Origin: JAJTFW01 sp964534995
GTDB lineage: Bacteria > Bacteroidota > Bacteroidia > AKYH767-A > OLB10
DNA: 30,859 nt
Direction: 5' to 3'
Assembly (NCBI GenBank): GCA_964534995.1
Contig: CAZHSC010000041.1
Coordinates: 1-30,859, forward strand
Both the position numbers and the translations under genes were made by a program. Positions 8,358-17,600 of this stretch are shown here, piece by piece; position 1 is the stretch's first letter, and each line of letters begins with the position of its first letter. Below the pieces are notes generated by a model. The model searched no databases and was not told the origin of the DNA. It was given only the letters and a program-made list of their open reading frames with translations.

Positions 8358-9015
8358 ATTTGAAAATGTTACAAAATCTCCTGAAAATATTTTCCTTTAA
8401 AGCTTCCACTTCCATCCCCCGCAAACCCGCCACATGATCATAGAGGGTTTTAATATCTATCGTTTTGTCATCACTTTCAATGAAAAGCGAATCCAACGGA
8501 ACCCAGGAGGCTACTTGCGATGCAGGTGATTTATGATGCAACAGTGCTTCACCAAAGGACAGATACAAACCATGACTGATTAAACCCCGGGCAATGTTTT
8601 CACGGAGATTAAAGCCATGAATGATCCAGGGTTGGGTGGGTTTCAAATTTCTATGAAGCATGCTAATTTCATGATGGGTCCGCACAGCGTGAATGATAAG
8701 GGGTTTTCCGGCTTCTTCCGACAGTTGAACCATGGAGAAAAATACTTCCTCCTGAAGAGACAAAGGAAGGTCCGCCAGGCCATCCAATCCGGCTTCGCCA
8801 ATTGCTATAACTTTAGGATGTTTAATTAATGTTCTAAGGGTATTTACATCTTCTTTCCAGTAATCCGGATGAATATGTCTGGGATGAATACCTATGGAAA
8901 ATAATCCTTCGCTTTCAAGCCATTGTATTGCCGTATCAGGATTCAACAAATTCCGGACAGCTAATGTTCCTTCAACCTGAGGGTGATGTGTGTGTATATC
9001 GATATAGGGATTCAT
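8344..9015 (-). CDS. TatD-family metal-dependent hydrolase
   Basis: TIM-barrel metallohydrolase of the TatD DNase family. Likely metal ligands are His8 and His10 (DIHTHH), Glu74 (IGEAGLDG), His109 (LIIHAVR), His133 (IIHGFN) and Asp182 (FIESDD). At 223 aa it is about 35 residues shorter than E. coli TatD, with abbreviated loops, a form common in this phylum to my knowledge. The start ATG overlaps the trmH stop as ATGA, and its own end overlaps tcdA by 14 nt, so it sits inside a translationally coupled run. The real substrate is unknown; nuclease activity is inferred from the family only. Confidence 0.85.
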   Translation of the reverse strand: MNPYIDIHTHHPQVEGTLAVRNLLNPDTAIQWLESEGLFSIGIHPRHIHPDYWKEDVNTLRTLIKHPKVIAIGEAGLDGLADLPLSLQEEVFFSMVQLSEEAGKPLIIHAVRTHHEISMLHRNLKPTQPWIIHGFNLRENIARGLISHGLYLSFGEALLHHKSPASQVASWVPLDSLFIESDDKTIDIKTLYDHVAGLRGMEVEALKENIFRRFCNIFKYERP

Positions 9016-9713
9016 TTTTTATTTTGATCCTGGTAAAAACGTTCTATAAGCAATTCATTCCGGTAGAGGTTTTTTAATGTCCATGAAGCCCGCAATTCTT
9101 CTTTCTCACTTTCACTGAGTTGCCAGTTTATTTTATTGTCATTTCTGATCCTGTTGCCAAGGCCCTGCAACAGAATTGCAGCCGCAACAGATATATTCAG
9201 GCTCTCGGTGAATCCATACATAGGTACAATAACAAACGCATCCGCCTCCTTTTTTACCACCTCAGAAATCCCCACATTTTCCTGTCCTAAAACAAGGGCA
9301 ATCGGCTGGTTTAAATCAATATCATGAAAACTCTGATGTTCCCCGTATGGCGATGTGGCCACTATCTTGTAACCCCTACTGCGAAGGGCATCCAAACATT
9401 TTTTTGAATTTTGGTCGCTTCCTTTATACCGATGTACAGAAAGCCATTTATGCGCGCCTTGCAGGACTTTCTTTGCCGGTTTAAACTTTGTGTCATTCTC
9501 CACTATATGTATGTCCTGTATCCCAAAACATTCACAGGAACGCATCACTGCATTGGCATTATGCGCATCAACAATATTTTCCATCACACAGGTAAGATAA
9601 CGCGTACGATGCGACAATGCCCTCTCAAAACGGTTTATCCGCTTTTCAGAGAAAAAGCCCTGCAAATACGACAGGAGCGCGGGAGATATTTCCTGATCTG
9701 ATCCCTTTTTCAC
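9012..9713 (-). CDS. trmH: TrmH-family tRNA/rRNA 2'-O-methyltransferase
   Basis: SPOUT-fold methyltransferase using SAM; most like TrmH, which makes Gm18 in the tRNA D-loop. Family motif 1 is NIVDAHNANAVMRSCECFGI at 46-65 (Asn52 and Arg58 at the usual positions), motif 2 is LVLGQENVGIS at 140-150, and motif 3 is VPMYGFTESLNISVAAA at 163-179, which forms the knotted SAM site. The C-terminal helical tail (about 195-233) also fits TrmH. The start is a GTG at 9711-9713; the next in-frame ATG is at residue 44, inside motif 1, so it cannot be the start. It is first in the minus-strand run. An rRNA target (RlmB-like) cannot be excluded. Confidence 0.87.
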   Translation of the reverse strand: MKKGSDQEISPALLSYLQGFFSEKRINRFERALSHRTRYLTCVMENIVDAHNANAVMRSCECFGIQDIHIVENDTKFKPAKKVLQGAHKWLSVHRYKGSDQNSKKCLDALRSRGYKIVATSPYGEHQSFHDIDLNQPIALVLGQENVGISEVVKKEADAFVIVPMYGFTESLNISVAAAILLQGLGNRIRNDNKINWQLSESEKEELRASWTLKNLYRNELLIERFYQDQNKK

Positions 9714-9717
9714 TTTG

Positions 9718-9747
9718 CAAAGATAGATTTGTAATTGAGCATGCCAA
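9718..9747 (-). promoter_or_regulatory. promoter of the trmH-tatD-tcdA-tgt-lpt run
   Basis: On the minus strand TTGG (9747-9744) is followed after 18 nt by TATCTTTG (9725-9718), an exact TAnnTTTG -7 box. Only 4 nt separate the box from the GTG start of trmH, so the transcript probably starts at or beside the start codon. Confidence 0.65.
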
Positions 9748-10000
9748 CCTTCAGCATGTCCTTCATGAATTAAATGAAGTTAATGGATCAGCTTTTCAAT
9801 AAAAAATAGCCGGAGATACCGGATTGATTATGTATCGGAAATAACCCGTCAGGCCCCCATACCATTCCGGTTCAATGTTATTTCGCACACCATTTCCATC
9901 AACAATACCCTGTTGAAAAGGAGAGCGGAATTGAATACACAATAATAAAACGATGTAAAATATTATTCCGTAATTTACGTAACGCAATGTACATAAAATA

Positions 10001-11119
10001 ATGGATAAGATCGAAAACCCATTTCCTGTAATTTCCTACATGGGAGAAGAATATTTCTGCGACAGGGAAACTGAAAGTGAAAAACTTATAGAGGCAATTA
10101 AGAACGGGCGCAATACCACTTTAACAGCCCTGCGGCGCATGGGTAAAACGGGCTTAATACAGCATGTATTTGAACAACTAAAAAACAAAAAAGGAGTGCG
10201 TTGTTTTTACATTGACCTGTATCCCACCCAGAGCCAGGCTGACCTCATACGTATGTTGGCTAAAAACACTTTAGGGAAACTGGACAGTAATCACATCAAA
10301 CTGATGAGAGAACTGGCCAACTTTTTAACACACTTACGACCCATTATTCAATATGATGCGCTGAGTGGTGCGCCCTCCATTGAGTTCACACTGGATACGC
10401 ATTTCCAGGCTGAGCACAGTCTGGAACAGGTATTTGCCTATCTTGAACGAACAGGGCATCAAATCGTCATTGCGATGGACGAATTTCAGCAGATAACCGA
10501 GTACAAAGAAAAAAATACAGAAGCGCTACTCAGGACATTTGTACAACGTGCAAAGAACATCCGTTTTATTTTTTCAGGAAGCCATAGCAGTATGCTCCAG
10601 GCTATGTTCAGAGATCAGGGAAGGCCCTTTTTTCAAAGTACGGATATGATGCAACTGGGCCCCATAGACCATGAAGTGTATGCCGCATTTATAATTTCAA
10701 AATTTGCTGAGGCCAAACGTAAATTAAGTACTGAAAATGCCGACCGTATCCTGGATTGGTGCCGCCACCATACTTATTATGTCCAGCTGGTATGCAACAA
10801 ATTGTTTGCCCGGGGAATCCGGCAGCCAGACGAATGGTACATAGAGAGGTTATTTCAGGAAATTCTGATGGAGAATCAACCTGTTTATTATAATTACCGG
10901 AAATTACTTACTTCCAATCAATGGACATTATTACAAGGTATTGCCAGGGAGAAAGGTGCGAGACAAGTGATGGGTTCAGAGTTTATCAAAAAAAATGATT
11001 TGGGAACCCCCAGCTCTGTGCAAACCGCACTGTTGGCTTTGCAGGAAAAGGAAATGATTTACGAAGAAGAGGGGAGATGGTGGATTTACGATGTTTTTTT
11101 AAGCCGCTGGCTGGAGTAA
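10001..11119 (+). CDS. AAA/STAND-like P-loop ATPase with C-terminal winged helix (ATPase_2-like)
   Basis: Lone predicted ATP-binding protein of 372 aa. The N-terminal NPFPV...YFCDRETE segment (residues 6-25) is the usual lead-in of this family. The Walker A region reads LTALRRMGKTGL at 41-52: the lysine and threonine (K49, T50) are intact, but the first glycine position of GxxxxGK[ST] is occupied by Ala. Walker B is IVIAMDEFQQ with Asp160-Glu161, and a sensor-1-like FIFSGS is at 189-194. The C-terminal part (about 300-372) looks like a winged-helix domain. It has no operon partner: 287 nt separate it from the divergent trmH and 359 nt from the next gene. Role unknown; relatives include NTPases of unclear function, sometimes tied to mobile DNA or defence. 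Confidence 0.8.
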   Translation: MDKIENPFPVISYMGEEYFCDRETESEKLIEAIKNGRNTTLTALRRMGKTGLIQHVFEQLKNKKGVRCFYIDLYPTQSQADLIRMLAKNTLGKLDSNHIKLMRELANFLTHLRPIIQYDALSGAPSIEFTLDTHFQAEHSLEQVFAYLERTGHQIVIAMDEFQQITEYKEKNTEALLRTFVQRAKNIRFIFSGSHSSMLQAMFRDQGRPFFQSTDMMQLGPIDHEVYAAFIISKFAEAKRKLSTENADRILDWCRHHTYYVQLVCNKLFARGIRQPDEWYIERLFQEILMENQPVYYNYRKLLTSNQWTLLQGIAREKGARQVMGSEFIKKNDLGTPSSVQTALLALQEKEMIYEEEGRWWIYDVFLSRWLE

Positions 11120-11478
11120 TTACCCTTGTTGGACATTGCCGGAAGTCCTGTAATTTATAATGATTAATTGCCTGGCATTTATATATTTAACCGTAAATCT
11201 GCTTTATATAAACATTCAGATTGTTACTTAAAAACCTTTTTGAAAATGAATAGGATAGATTTCCGTTGCCCTTAGGTCTCTGAGGTGGCCTTTATTTTAT
11301 CTACTTTCGTGCATTATAAAATTTAATATTAACGTAAAATAATACTACCAGTTGACTCTGACCCTCCGGAATGTCAGTTTTTTTACATTCCGCGTTGGGA
11401 TCTGCATCTAAATCAAATCTGTTCCGTCACCCTTTCCATAACCAAAAATCAATTACACCTTAATACACATAAAAACTA
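11120..11478 (+). other. 359-nt intergenic region before a T9SS cargo gene
   Basis: No open frame with coding character, tRNA or insertion sequence is visible. It holds a -7-like box TACTTTCG at 11302-11309 (one mismatch to TAnnTTTG, no convincing -33) and the 8-bp hairpin at 11367-11392. If that box is used, the downstream gene has a leader of about 165 nt, long for this phylum. The final stretch before the ATG is A-rich (ATAAAAACTA), typical of well-translated Bacteroidota genes. Confidence 0.5.
11367..11392 (+). promoter_or_regulatory. 8-bp hairpin in the leader of the 11479 gene
   Basis: CGGAATGT (11367-11374) is the exact reverse complement of ACATTCCG (11385-11392); the 10-nt loop is CAGTTTTTTT. 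The T-run sits in the loop, not after the stem, so this is not a standard terminator. It may be a leader structure or a protein-binding site. Confidence 0.4.
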
Positions 11479-13377
11479 ATGAGAAAAATTACGCTTACAT
11501 TACTCTTTGGAGGAGCGATTTGTCTTCAGGCTTTCAGCCAGACTGCAATCGGAACAAATCCTGCCACATTAAGCCGCAGCGGAAAGCAAGTTCTTTCCAC
11601 CGGCAACAACGTAAATTCCTTTGTCAATGCGGCAGCGGGAGTTTATTACACTTCCAACGAAGCGCTTCCAAAAAGAGGGGGCATTCCTGCTGTGGCTGTA
11701 GCCTATTCCGATGATTTCAGCCTGCCAAATGACACCAATGGTTTAAAGGCCCGCGGTTATCTACCTTATTACAGAGGTACTGGTCCACAGGGTACAACTG
11801 CCAGCTGGTTCCAGGGTAATACAAACAACTGGGGAGATTATAACACAGGAGGCAATGGTTATGTGCATTCAAACTATAACTCTGTAACCGGTACCAACAA
11901 CATTGATAACTGGTTGGTTTTACCCGCACTGAATATTGTCAGTGGTGATGTTATTTCTTTTTATTCACGCTCTTACCTAAATTCTACATATCCTGATTCC
12001 ATTCGGGTAATGTATTCTGCAGCTGGTGATTCTACACCTGAGGGATTAACCTGGGTTGAACTAGGACGATTCAAGGTAAATACCGCAGGCGCCTGGGCTC
12101 AATCTACATTTACTGCTCCTGCCGATGGCGCAACCGGTCGCTTTGCCATCCGCTATGCGGTTGTAGACGGAGGTCCTCAAGGCACCAACAGTGATATCAT
12201 CGGTGTTGACCAGATCGATGTATTTACCCCCGCTTCGTTTGATATACAATCCTTGTCAGTGGGCTCACTTAATACCCAGTATTCAATTCTTCCGCTCAGT
12301 CAGTCTTCACCGGTTTCCCTCAGCGGAGATGTAAAAAACAATGGTATCAATGCTACCACAGGTGGCACTGCATTGTTTGAAATTTTTGATACCCTGAGTG
12401 CTGCTGTTGTTTTCTCTGAAACAGTAAACCTTCCCAATATCAATGCAGGCGCAACTGCCACATTAAACACAACCAACAGCTTTATTCCGTCATTTGCTGC
12501 TGCTTTAAGAGCCCGCTTAACCGTATCTTTCCCGGGTGATGGAAATACAGCCAATGACATCGCTATAGGCGCAAGCACTACCTATTCTGATTCCGTGTAT
12601 GCCCGTGACAACGGTCTTACCACCGGTTCTTTGGGAATTGGTGCCGGACCTGCTGATGGTATTGTAGGTCAAAATTTTGAAGTTTTCAATGCTTCAACAC
12701 TGACTTCCGTATCCTTCTTTATGAATGATAATTTTGATCCAAATCCTGCCGGCACTCCGGTATATGCTACCATTCACGCACAACCTGCCGGTTCTCCTCC
12801 CGATAACGCGGTGCTGGCCACTACCGACAGTGTTCTTATCACTCCGGGATTGATCGCAGCTGGTGGTCAATGGTTTACCCTTCAGCTGGATGGTGCAAGT
12901 TTACCACTCGCTCCCGGACTGTATTATGTTGGCGTGCACGAAGTGGATTCCACTTTAACACTGGGTACTACCACCGAAATCGTGACTCCACAAACAGTAT
13001 GGGTAAGCTGGAGCACCATTCCTTCACCCCCCGCTGTGAATGGCTGGGCATCTGCAGATGACTTTGGCTTTTTTGTTACGTACAATCTGCGTATGAACTT
13101 TGGAACTACTTCTTCTATCAACGAAACAGAAGCTAACTCATCCCTGATTTCTCTTTATCCTTCACCAGCTTCCTCTGAAATCAACATCCGCCTTGAAGAG
13201 TCACTAAGAAATGCGAAAGTTGAAATTTTCAATGCTATCGGAATGCTTGTAAAATCAATGGAAAATGTAAATGATCAAGTGAAAGTTGATGTATCAGCTT
13301 TTGCTAAAGGTATCTACACTGTAATGGTGACTACAGAATCAAAATCTTTCACAAAGAGATTCTCGGTTGCAAAATAA
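11479..13377 (+). CDS. secreted T9SS cargo protein with choice-of-anchor J-like domain
   Basis: Predicted cell-surface or secreted protein of 632 aa, function unknown. The signal peptide covers residues 1-21 (MRKITLTLLFGGAICLQAFSQ). About 77-250 (SDDFSLPND...NWLVLPALNI...IGVDQIDVF) matches the choice-of-anchor J or cleaved-adhesin type of carbohydrate-binding-like fold. About 255-365 resembles a CARDB-like module and about 370-545 a jelly-roll-like module similar to the one in the first M43 protease. The type A sorting domain is at about 554-632, with YPSP in place of the common YPNP and a normal end in TKRFSVAK. The start follows an A-rich leader. It converges on another T9SS cargo gene through a shared terminator. 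Adhesion or glycan binding is inference only. Confidence 0.88.
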   Translation: MRKITLTLLFGGAICLQAFSQTAIGTNPATLSRSGKQVLSTGNNVNSFVNAAAGVYYTSNEALPKRGGIPAVAVAYSDDFSLPNDTNGLKARGYLPYYRGTGPQGTTASWFQGNTNNWGDYNTGGNGYVHSNYNSVTGTNNIDNWLVLPALNIVSGDVISFYSRSYLNSTYPDSIRVMYSAAGDSTPEGLTWVELGRFKVNTAGAWAQSTFTAPADGATGRFAIRYAVVDGGPQGTNSDIIGVDQIDVFTPASFDIQSLSVGSLNTQYSILPLSQSSPVSLSGDVKNNGINATTGGTALFEIFDTLSAAVVFSETVNLPNINAGATATLNTTNSFIPSFAAALRARLTVSFPGDGNTANDIAIGASTTYSDSVYARDNGLTTGSLGIGAGPADGIVGQNFEVFNASTLTSVSFFMNDNFDPNPAGTPVYATIHAQPAGSPPDNAVLATTDSVLITPGLIAAGGQWFTLQLDGASLPLAPGLYYVGVHEVDSTLTLGTTTEIVTPQTVWVSWSTIPSPPAVNGWASADDFGFFVTYNLRMNFGTTSSINETEANSSLISLYPSPASSEINIRLEESLRNAKVEIFNAIGMLVKSMENVNDQVKVDVSAFAKGIYTVMVTTESKSFTKRFSVAK

Positions 13378-13423
13378 TTTATGCGTATGGGTTGTATTGA
13401 TGACCCTACCTACAAATTGAATT

Positions 13424-13455
13424 TTAAAAGCCCTGCTGTTAGGCAGGGCTTTTAA
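13424..13455. terminator. bidirectional Rho-independent terminator
   Basis: A perfect 13-bp stem, TTAAAAGCCCTGC (13424-13436) with GCAGGGCTTTTAA (13443-13455), around a 6-nt loop. The A and T tracts on both sides let it serve the + gene ending at 13377 and the - gene ending at 13502. Confidence 0.9.
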
Positions 13456-13501
13456 TTTAAATATAATATTCCGGCTTAGAGTCCTTTTTACATTTTTCAA
13501 C

Positions 13502-14374
13502 TTATTTGTCACCTACAATAAAAGTGGTAAATCCCTTCTGAATGCCATTTGTTTTCAAACATACTGAATAAATACCCGGGGCAAGGTCAGAAATATCAAT
13601 TACCTCCTTATAGCTGCCTTTTGATAGTCCCGCTAAACCATATCTGTTGATTTCCAATCCCTGTACATTGTATATAAAAAGTTCAGTATACTCATCATCA
13701 TCCAGTGAAAAGGGAATGTTGATATAGTCAGTTGCGGGGCATGGATAAGGTGCACGCAGGCTGTTGGACACCTCGTTTCCGCTTACACCCGAAACGAAGT
13801 TTAGTGAAACATCATCCAGCCGGAAATTGGATCCTACCTGAAGCCCGGTAGAGGTAGATGTTGTATCACCTATAACAAATGAAATGATAGCACCCGCCGG
13901 TACCGACCCCGGTACATAGGTGATGGGTACATTAGCAAGTGTATAGGTATTCGTGTTTGAATTACTAAAGAATTCCAAAGAACCTCCGCCTATTCCCGAC
14001 TGCTGGGCATCTGAAATGACTACGCCCGCATTAAAAAATTCACCTGTTCCAGTTAAGTCCAATTTATAGTAAAATGACAAATTGGTATAACTTAATGAAA
14101 TGGGATGTGGGTTCCCCCCAGCATCTGAACTTACCAGATAGGGTGGGAAAGGAGTATTGATACCCACTTGTGTAACAAATCCATTCACGGCAAAACTCCC
14201 GGAATGTCCGTTGGTGCTTTGCTGGATGGGCATTGTAAATCCTGTGGCATTGTTAGTGGACCAATCATCAGGTTCACCAAGAGTCCAGTTCTCAAAGGAT
14301 GGATTTAACACCGGGTTTTGAGCATAGGACAAGGAACTGATGAGCAGACCAAATACCATTAGTTGCTTTTTCAT
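13502..14374 (-). CDS. small T9SS cargo protein, function unknown
   Basis: Secreted protein of 290 aa. The signal peptide is residues 1-19 (MKKQLMVFGLLISSLSYAQ). The mature part starts NPVLNPSFENW, an opening typical of jelly-roll, carbohydrate-binding-like domains that run to about residue 195 here. The C-terminal sorting domain is about 208-290: YPCPATDYINI stands in place of the usual YPNPAxxxINI, with LFIYNVQG and LAPGIYSV strands still clear. It converges with the 11479 gene. A 12-bp palindrome lies 57 nt upstream of the start and may control it. Binding partner and function unknown. Confidence 0.85.
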   Translation of the reverse strand: MKKQLMVFGLLISSLSYAQNPVLNPSFENWTLGEPDDWSTNNATGFTMPIQQSTNGHSGSFAVNGFVTQVGINTPFPPYLVSSDAGGNPHPISLSYTNLSFYYKLDLTGTGEFFNAGVVISDAQQSGIGGGSLEFFSNSNTNTYTLANVPITYVPGSVPAGAIISFVIGDTTSTSTGLQVGSNFRLDDVSLNFVSGVSGNEVSNSLRAPYPCPATDYINIPFSLDDDEYTELFIYNVQGLEINRYGLAGLSKGSYKEVIDISDLAPGIYSVCLKTNGIQKGFTTFIVGDK

Positions 14375-14431
14375 GGCAGAAGTTTTAATAGTTATAAGCG
14401 TAAAATGAACAAAATTCTGATTTGAAAAAAA

Positions 14432-14450
14432 TGATAATTATCAGTGATAA
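14432..14450. promoter_or_regulatory. 12-bp perfect palindrome plus third half-site (Fur-like)
   Basis: TGATAATTATCA at 14432-14443 is perfectly self-complementary, and another TGATAA follows at 14445-14450. The hexamer content resembles GATAAT arrays bound by Fur-type repressors. It lies upstream of the minus-strand gene at 14374. The rest of the 300-nt gap 14375-14674 holds no gene I can support. Confidence 0.45.
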
Positions 14451-14674
14451 GAATGCTAAATCCGTTAAATAATTTTTACATCAAACACTCTTTTAAATAT
14501 ATGTGCAAGGGAAAGAACAGAGTATATCTTATTAAAAAGGTGTATTTTAAAAAGGAGGATATTATCATTCGTCCACCGGAAAAAAACCGGAATACTGTCG
14601 GATTTACAACTGTTTCACAATTACGCTTCAAAGCATTTATCAGGCAAATCGGGTAATAGTATCAGATACATGAA

Positions 14675-17600
14675 TTACATATTTCTTCGGTACTGACCAC
14701 CTACTTCAAACAACGAAGAAGTTATCTGACCCAAAGAGCAATATTTAGCTGCTTCCATCATGGATTCGAACATATTCCGGTTGTTAATGGCTGACAATTG
14801 CAATTCTCTCAACAGTGCCGGTGCCTTCTCTTTGTTACGGAAATGCAGGTCTTTCAGCATACTGATTTGGTACTCCTTTTCCTCTTTGGTAGCCCTGATT
14901 ACTTCCTTGGGTTTTACCGTGGGGGATCCTGTGCTGCTTAAAAAAGTATTCACCCCTATGATCGGAAATTCACCCGTATGTTTCATCATTTCATAGTACA
15001 GAGATTCTTCCTGTATCTTTCCCCGCTGGTACATGGTTTCCATAGCACCCAGCACACCGCCTCTTTCTGTAATTCTGTCAAACTCACTCAGCACAGCTTC
15101 TTCCACGAGTCGGGTAAGCTCTTCAATGATGAAGGAGCCCTGCATTGGGTTTTCATTTTTTGCCAATCCCAATTCCCGGTTAATGATAAGTTGAATGGCC
15201 ATGGCCCTCCTCACGCTTTCTTCTGTGGGAGTGGTGATAGCTTCATCATAGGCATTTGTATGCAGAGAATTGCAATTATCATAAATTGCATATAAGGCCT
15301 GCAAGGTAGTACGTATATCGTTAAAATCTATTTCCTGAGCATGCAGCGAACGGCCTGAAGTCTGTATATGGTACTTTAACATCTGACTCCTCTCATTCGC
15401 ATTGTATTTTATTTTCATCGCCTTCGCCCAGATTCGTCTGGCTACACGTCCTATAACTGAATATTCAGGGTCAATTCCGTTACTGAAGAAAAAGCTCAGG
15501 TTAGGAGCAAAATCGTTAATATCCATACCCCGGCTGGCATAATATTCAACGTAGGTAAATCCGTTGGCGAGGGTAAAGGCGAGTTGCGTGATTGGGTTTG
15601 CACCTGCCTCTGCGATATGATACCCCGAAATGGAAACAGAATAAAAATTCCTGATATTGTTCCGGATAAAATAATCCTGCATATCTCCCATAAGCCGTAA
15701 GGCAAACTCTGTACTGAAAATACAGGTATTCTGCGCCTGGTCTTCTTTCAGAATATCGGCTTGAACCGTTCCGCGGACCTGAGATAAAGTTTCAGCTTTA
15801 ATTTTATGATATACTTCCGGTGATAATACCTCATCGCCGGTTACACCCAGCAACATCAATCCCAGTCCATCATTTCCCTTTGGTAAATCACCCTGATACC
15901 GTGGGCGTGACATTCCGTTTTTCTTATAAATCTCGTTGATTTTTTCATTGACAAGCTCTTCCTGTCCATGTTGTTTTATATACAACTCACATTGCTGGTC
16001 AATGGCGGCATTCATAAAGAAGCCGGTCAACATCGCTGCGGGTCCGTTAATAGTCATACTCACGGATGTTTTCGGGTCCGCCAGATTAAAGCCGCTGTAT
16101 AACTTCTTAGCATCATCCAGGCAACAGATGCTCACCCCTGAATTTCCAATTTTACCGTAAATATCAGGACGGTAATCGGGATCATGTCCATAGAGTGTTA
16201 CAGAATCAAACGCTGTACTCAGGCGGTGGGCCGGCATTCCCAGCGAGACATAGTGAAATCGGTAATTAGTTCTTTCCGGACCACCTTCCCCTGCGAACAT
16301 CCTTGTTGGATCTTCACCCTCTCTTTTAAAGGGAAACACTCCTGCTGTATAGGGGAACTCACCTGGAAAATTTTCCTGCAACATCCATTTCAGCTGCTCT
16401 CCCCAGGCTTCGTAGTCAGGTACAGAAACTTTAGGTATACGGGTATGGGCGAGGGACTCATACCAGGTTTTAATTTTAATCTCCTTGTTTCTGACTTTAA
16501 AAATATAATAATCGCTTTTATAAGCTGCTATTTTTTCAGGTAATTGCTGAAGCAATTTTTTATTTCTTCCATCCAGACGCAACTCCCATTCCAGATAGGC
16601 GGATTTCAGGGTGGTGATGGCAGATTCCTTTGATGCAACATCCACACCATTTAATGCTTCTATTGCCTTGTTCAAGGCGAATAACTTCTGCGCCACCTGC
16701 GCCTGCTCGTTGGTCCAAGAATCGTACGTCCTGTTATTTTCTGCAATCTCGCTTAAATACCGGGTTCTATGAGGGGGAATGATATATACTTTTTCACTCA
16801 TTTCATCGCTAATGCTGAATGTGGAGTGAAGTTTTGCATTGGTTTTTTCCGAAAGTTTATCCATTACCGTTTTATACAAACGGTTCATACCCGGGTCATT
16901 AAACTGAGAGGCGATGGTACCGTACACCGGCAAATCATCATCCGGTGTTTCCCACAACTCATGGTTGCGTTTAAATTGCTTTTTCACATCGCGCAGGGCA
17001 TCCAAAGCACCTCTTTTATCAAACTTGTTCAGTGCAATAATATCAGCGAAGTCGAGCATATCAATTTTCTCAAGTTGCGTGGCAGCACCATATTCCGGTG
17101 TCATCACATACAACGACATATCACTGTGCTCGGTTATCTCCGTATCACTTTGACCGATACCGGATGTTTCTAAAATGATCAGGTCAAAACCGGCAGCCTT
17201 CACAATCTCAATGGCTTCCTTTACATATTTTGACAATGCCAGATTACTTTGACGGGTAGCCAGCGAACGCATGTATACCCTGTCATTTTGGATGGCATTC
17301 ATCCGAATGCGATCCCCCAGCAAGGCTCCACCCGTTTTACGCTTTGAGGGATCAACTGAGATTATGGCTATTGTTTTTTCTTTAAAATCAATAAGAAATC
17401 GACGCAACAATTCATCTACAAGGCTCGACTTTCCGGCGCCACCTGTACCTGTAATACCCAGTACCGGTGTAGTAGCGGCAGCGGCCAACTTTCTGATGCC
17501 TGGTTCATACTTTGCAAATTCTTCCGGGTTATTCTCTGCTGCAGAAATTAACCTGGCAATAGCGTATTGATTCCGTGGATAAATTTGGTTAACTTCCCCG

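Noticed and set aside
9796..9987. Minus-strand 63-codon frame with one hydrophobic stretch in the trmH/ATPase gap
   Set aside because: It starts with TTG, has no promoter or recognisable family, and the hydrophobic run is short; not enough to call a gene or a gene remnant.
14444..14656. 70-codon + strand frame between two minus-strand genes
   Set aside because: Low-complexity, Lys-rich product of A/T-rich non-coding DNA; no promoter, no family, and it begins beside the palindrome.
16769..17173. 134-codon frame antisense to icmF
   Set aside because: Shadow of the G-domain coding region; no independent signal.
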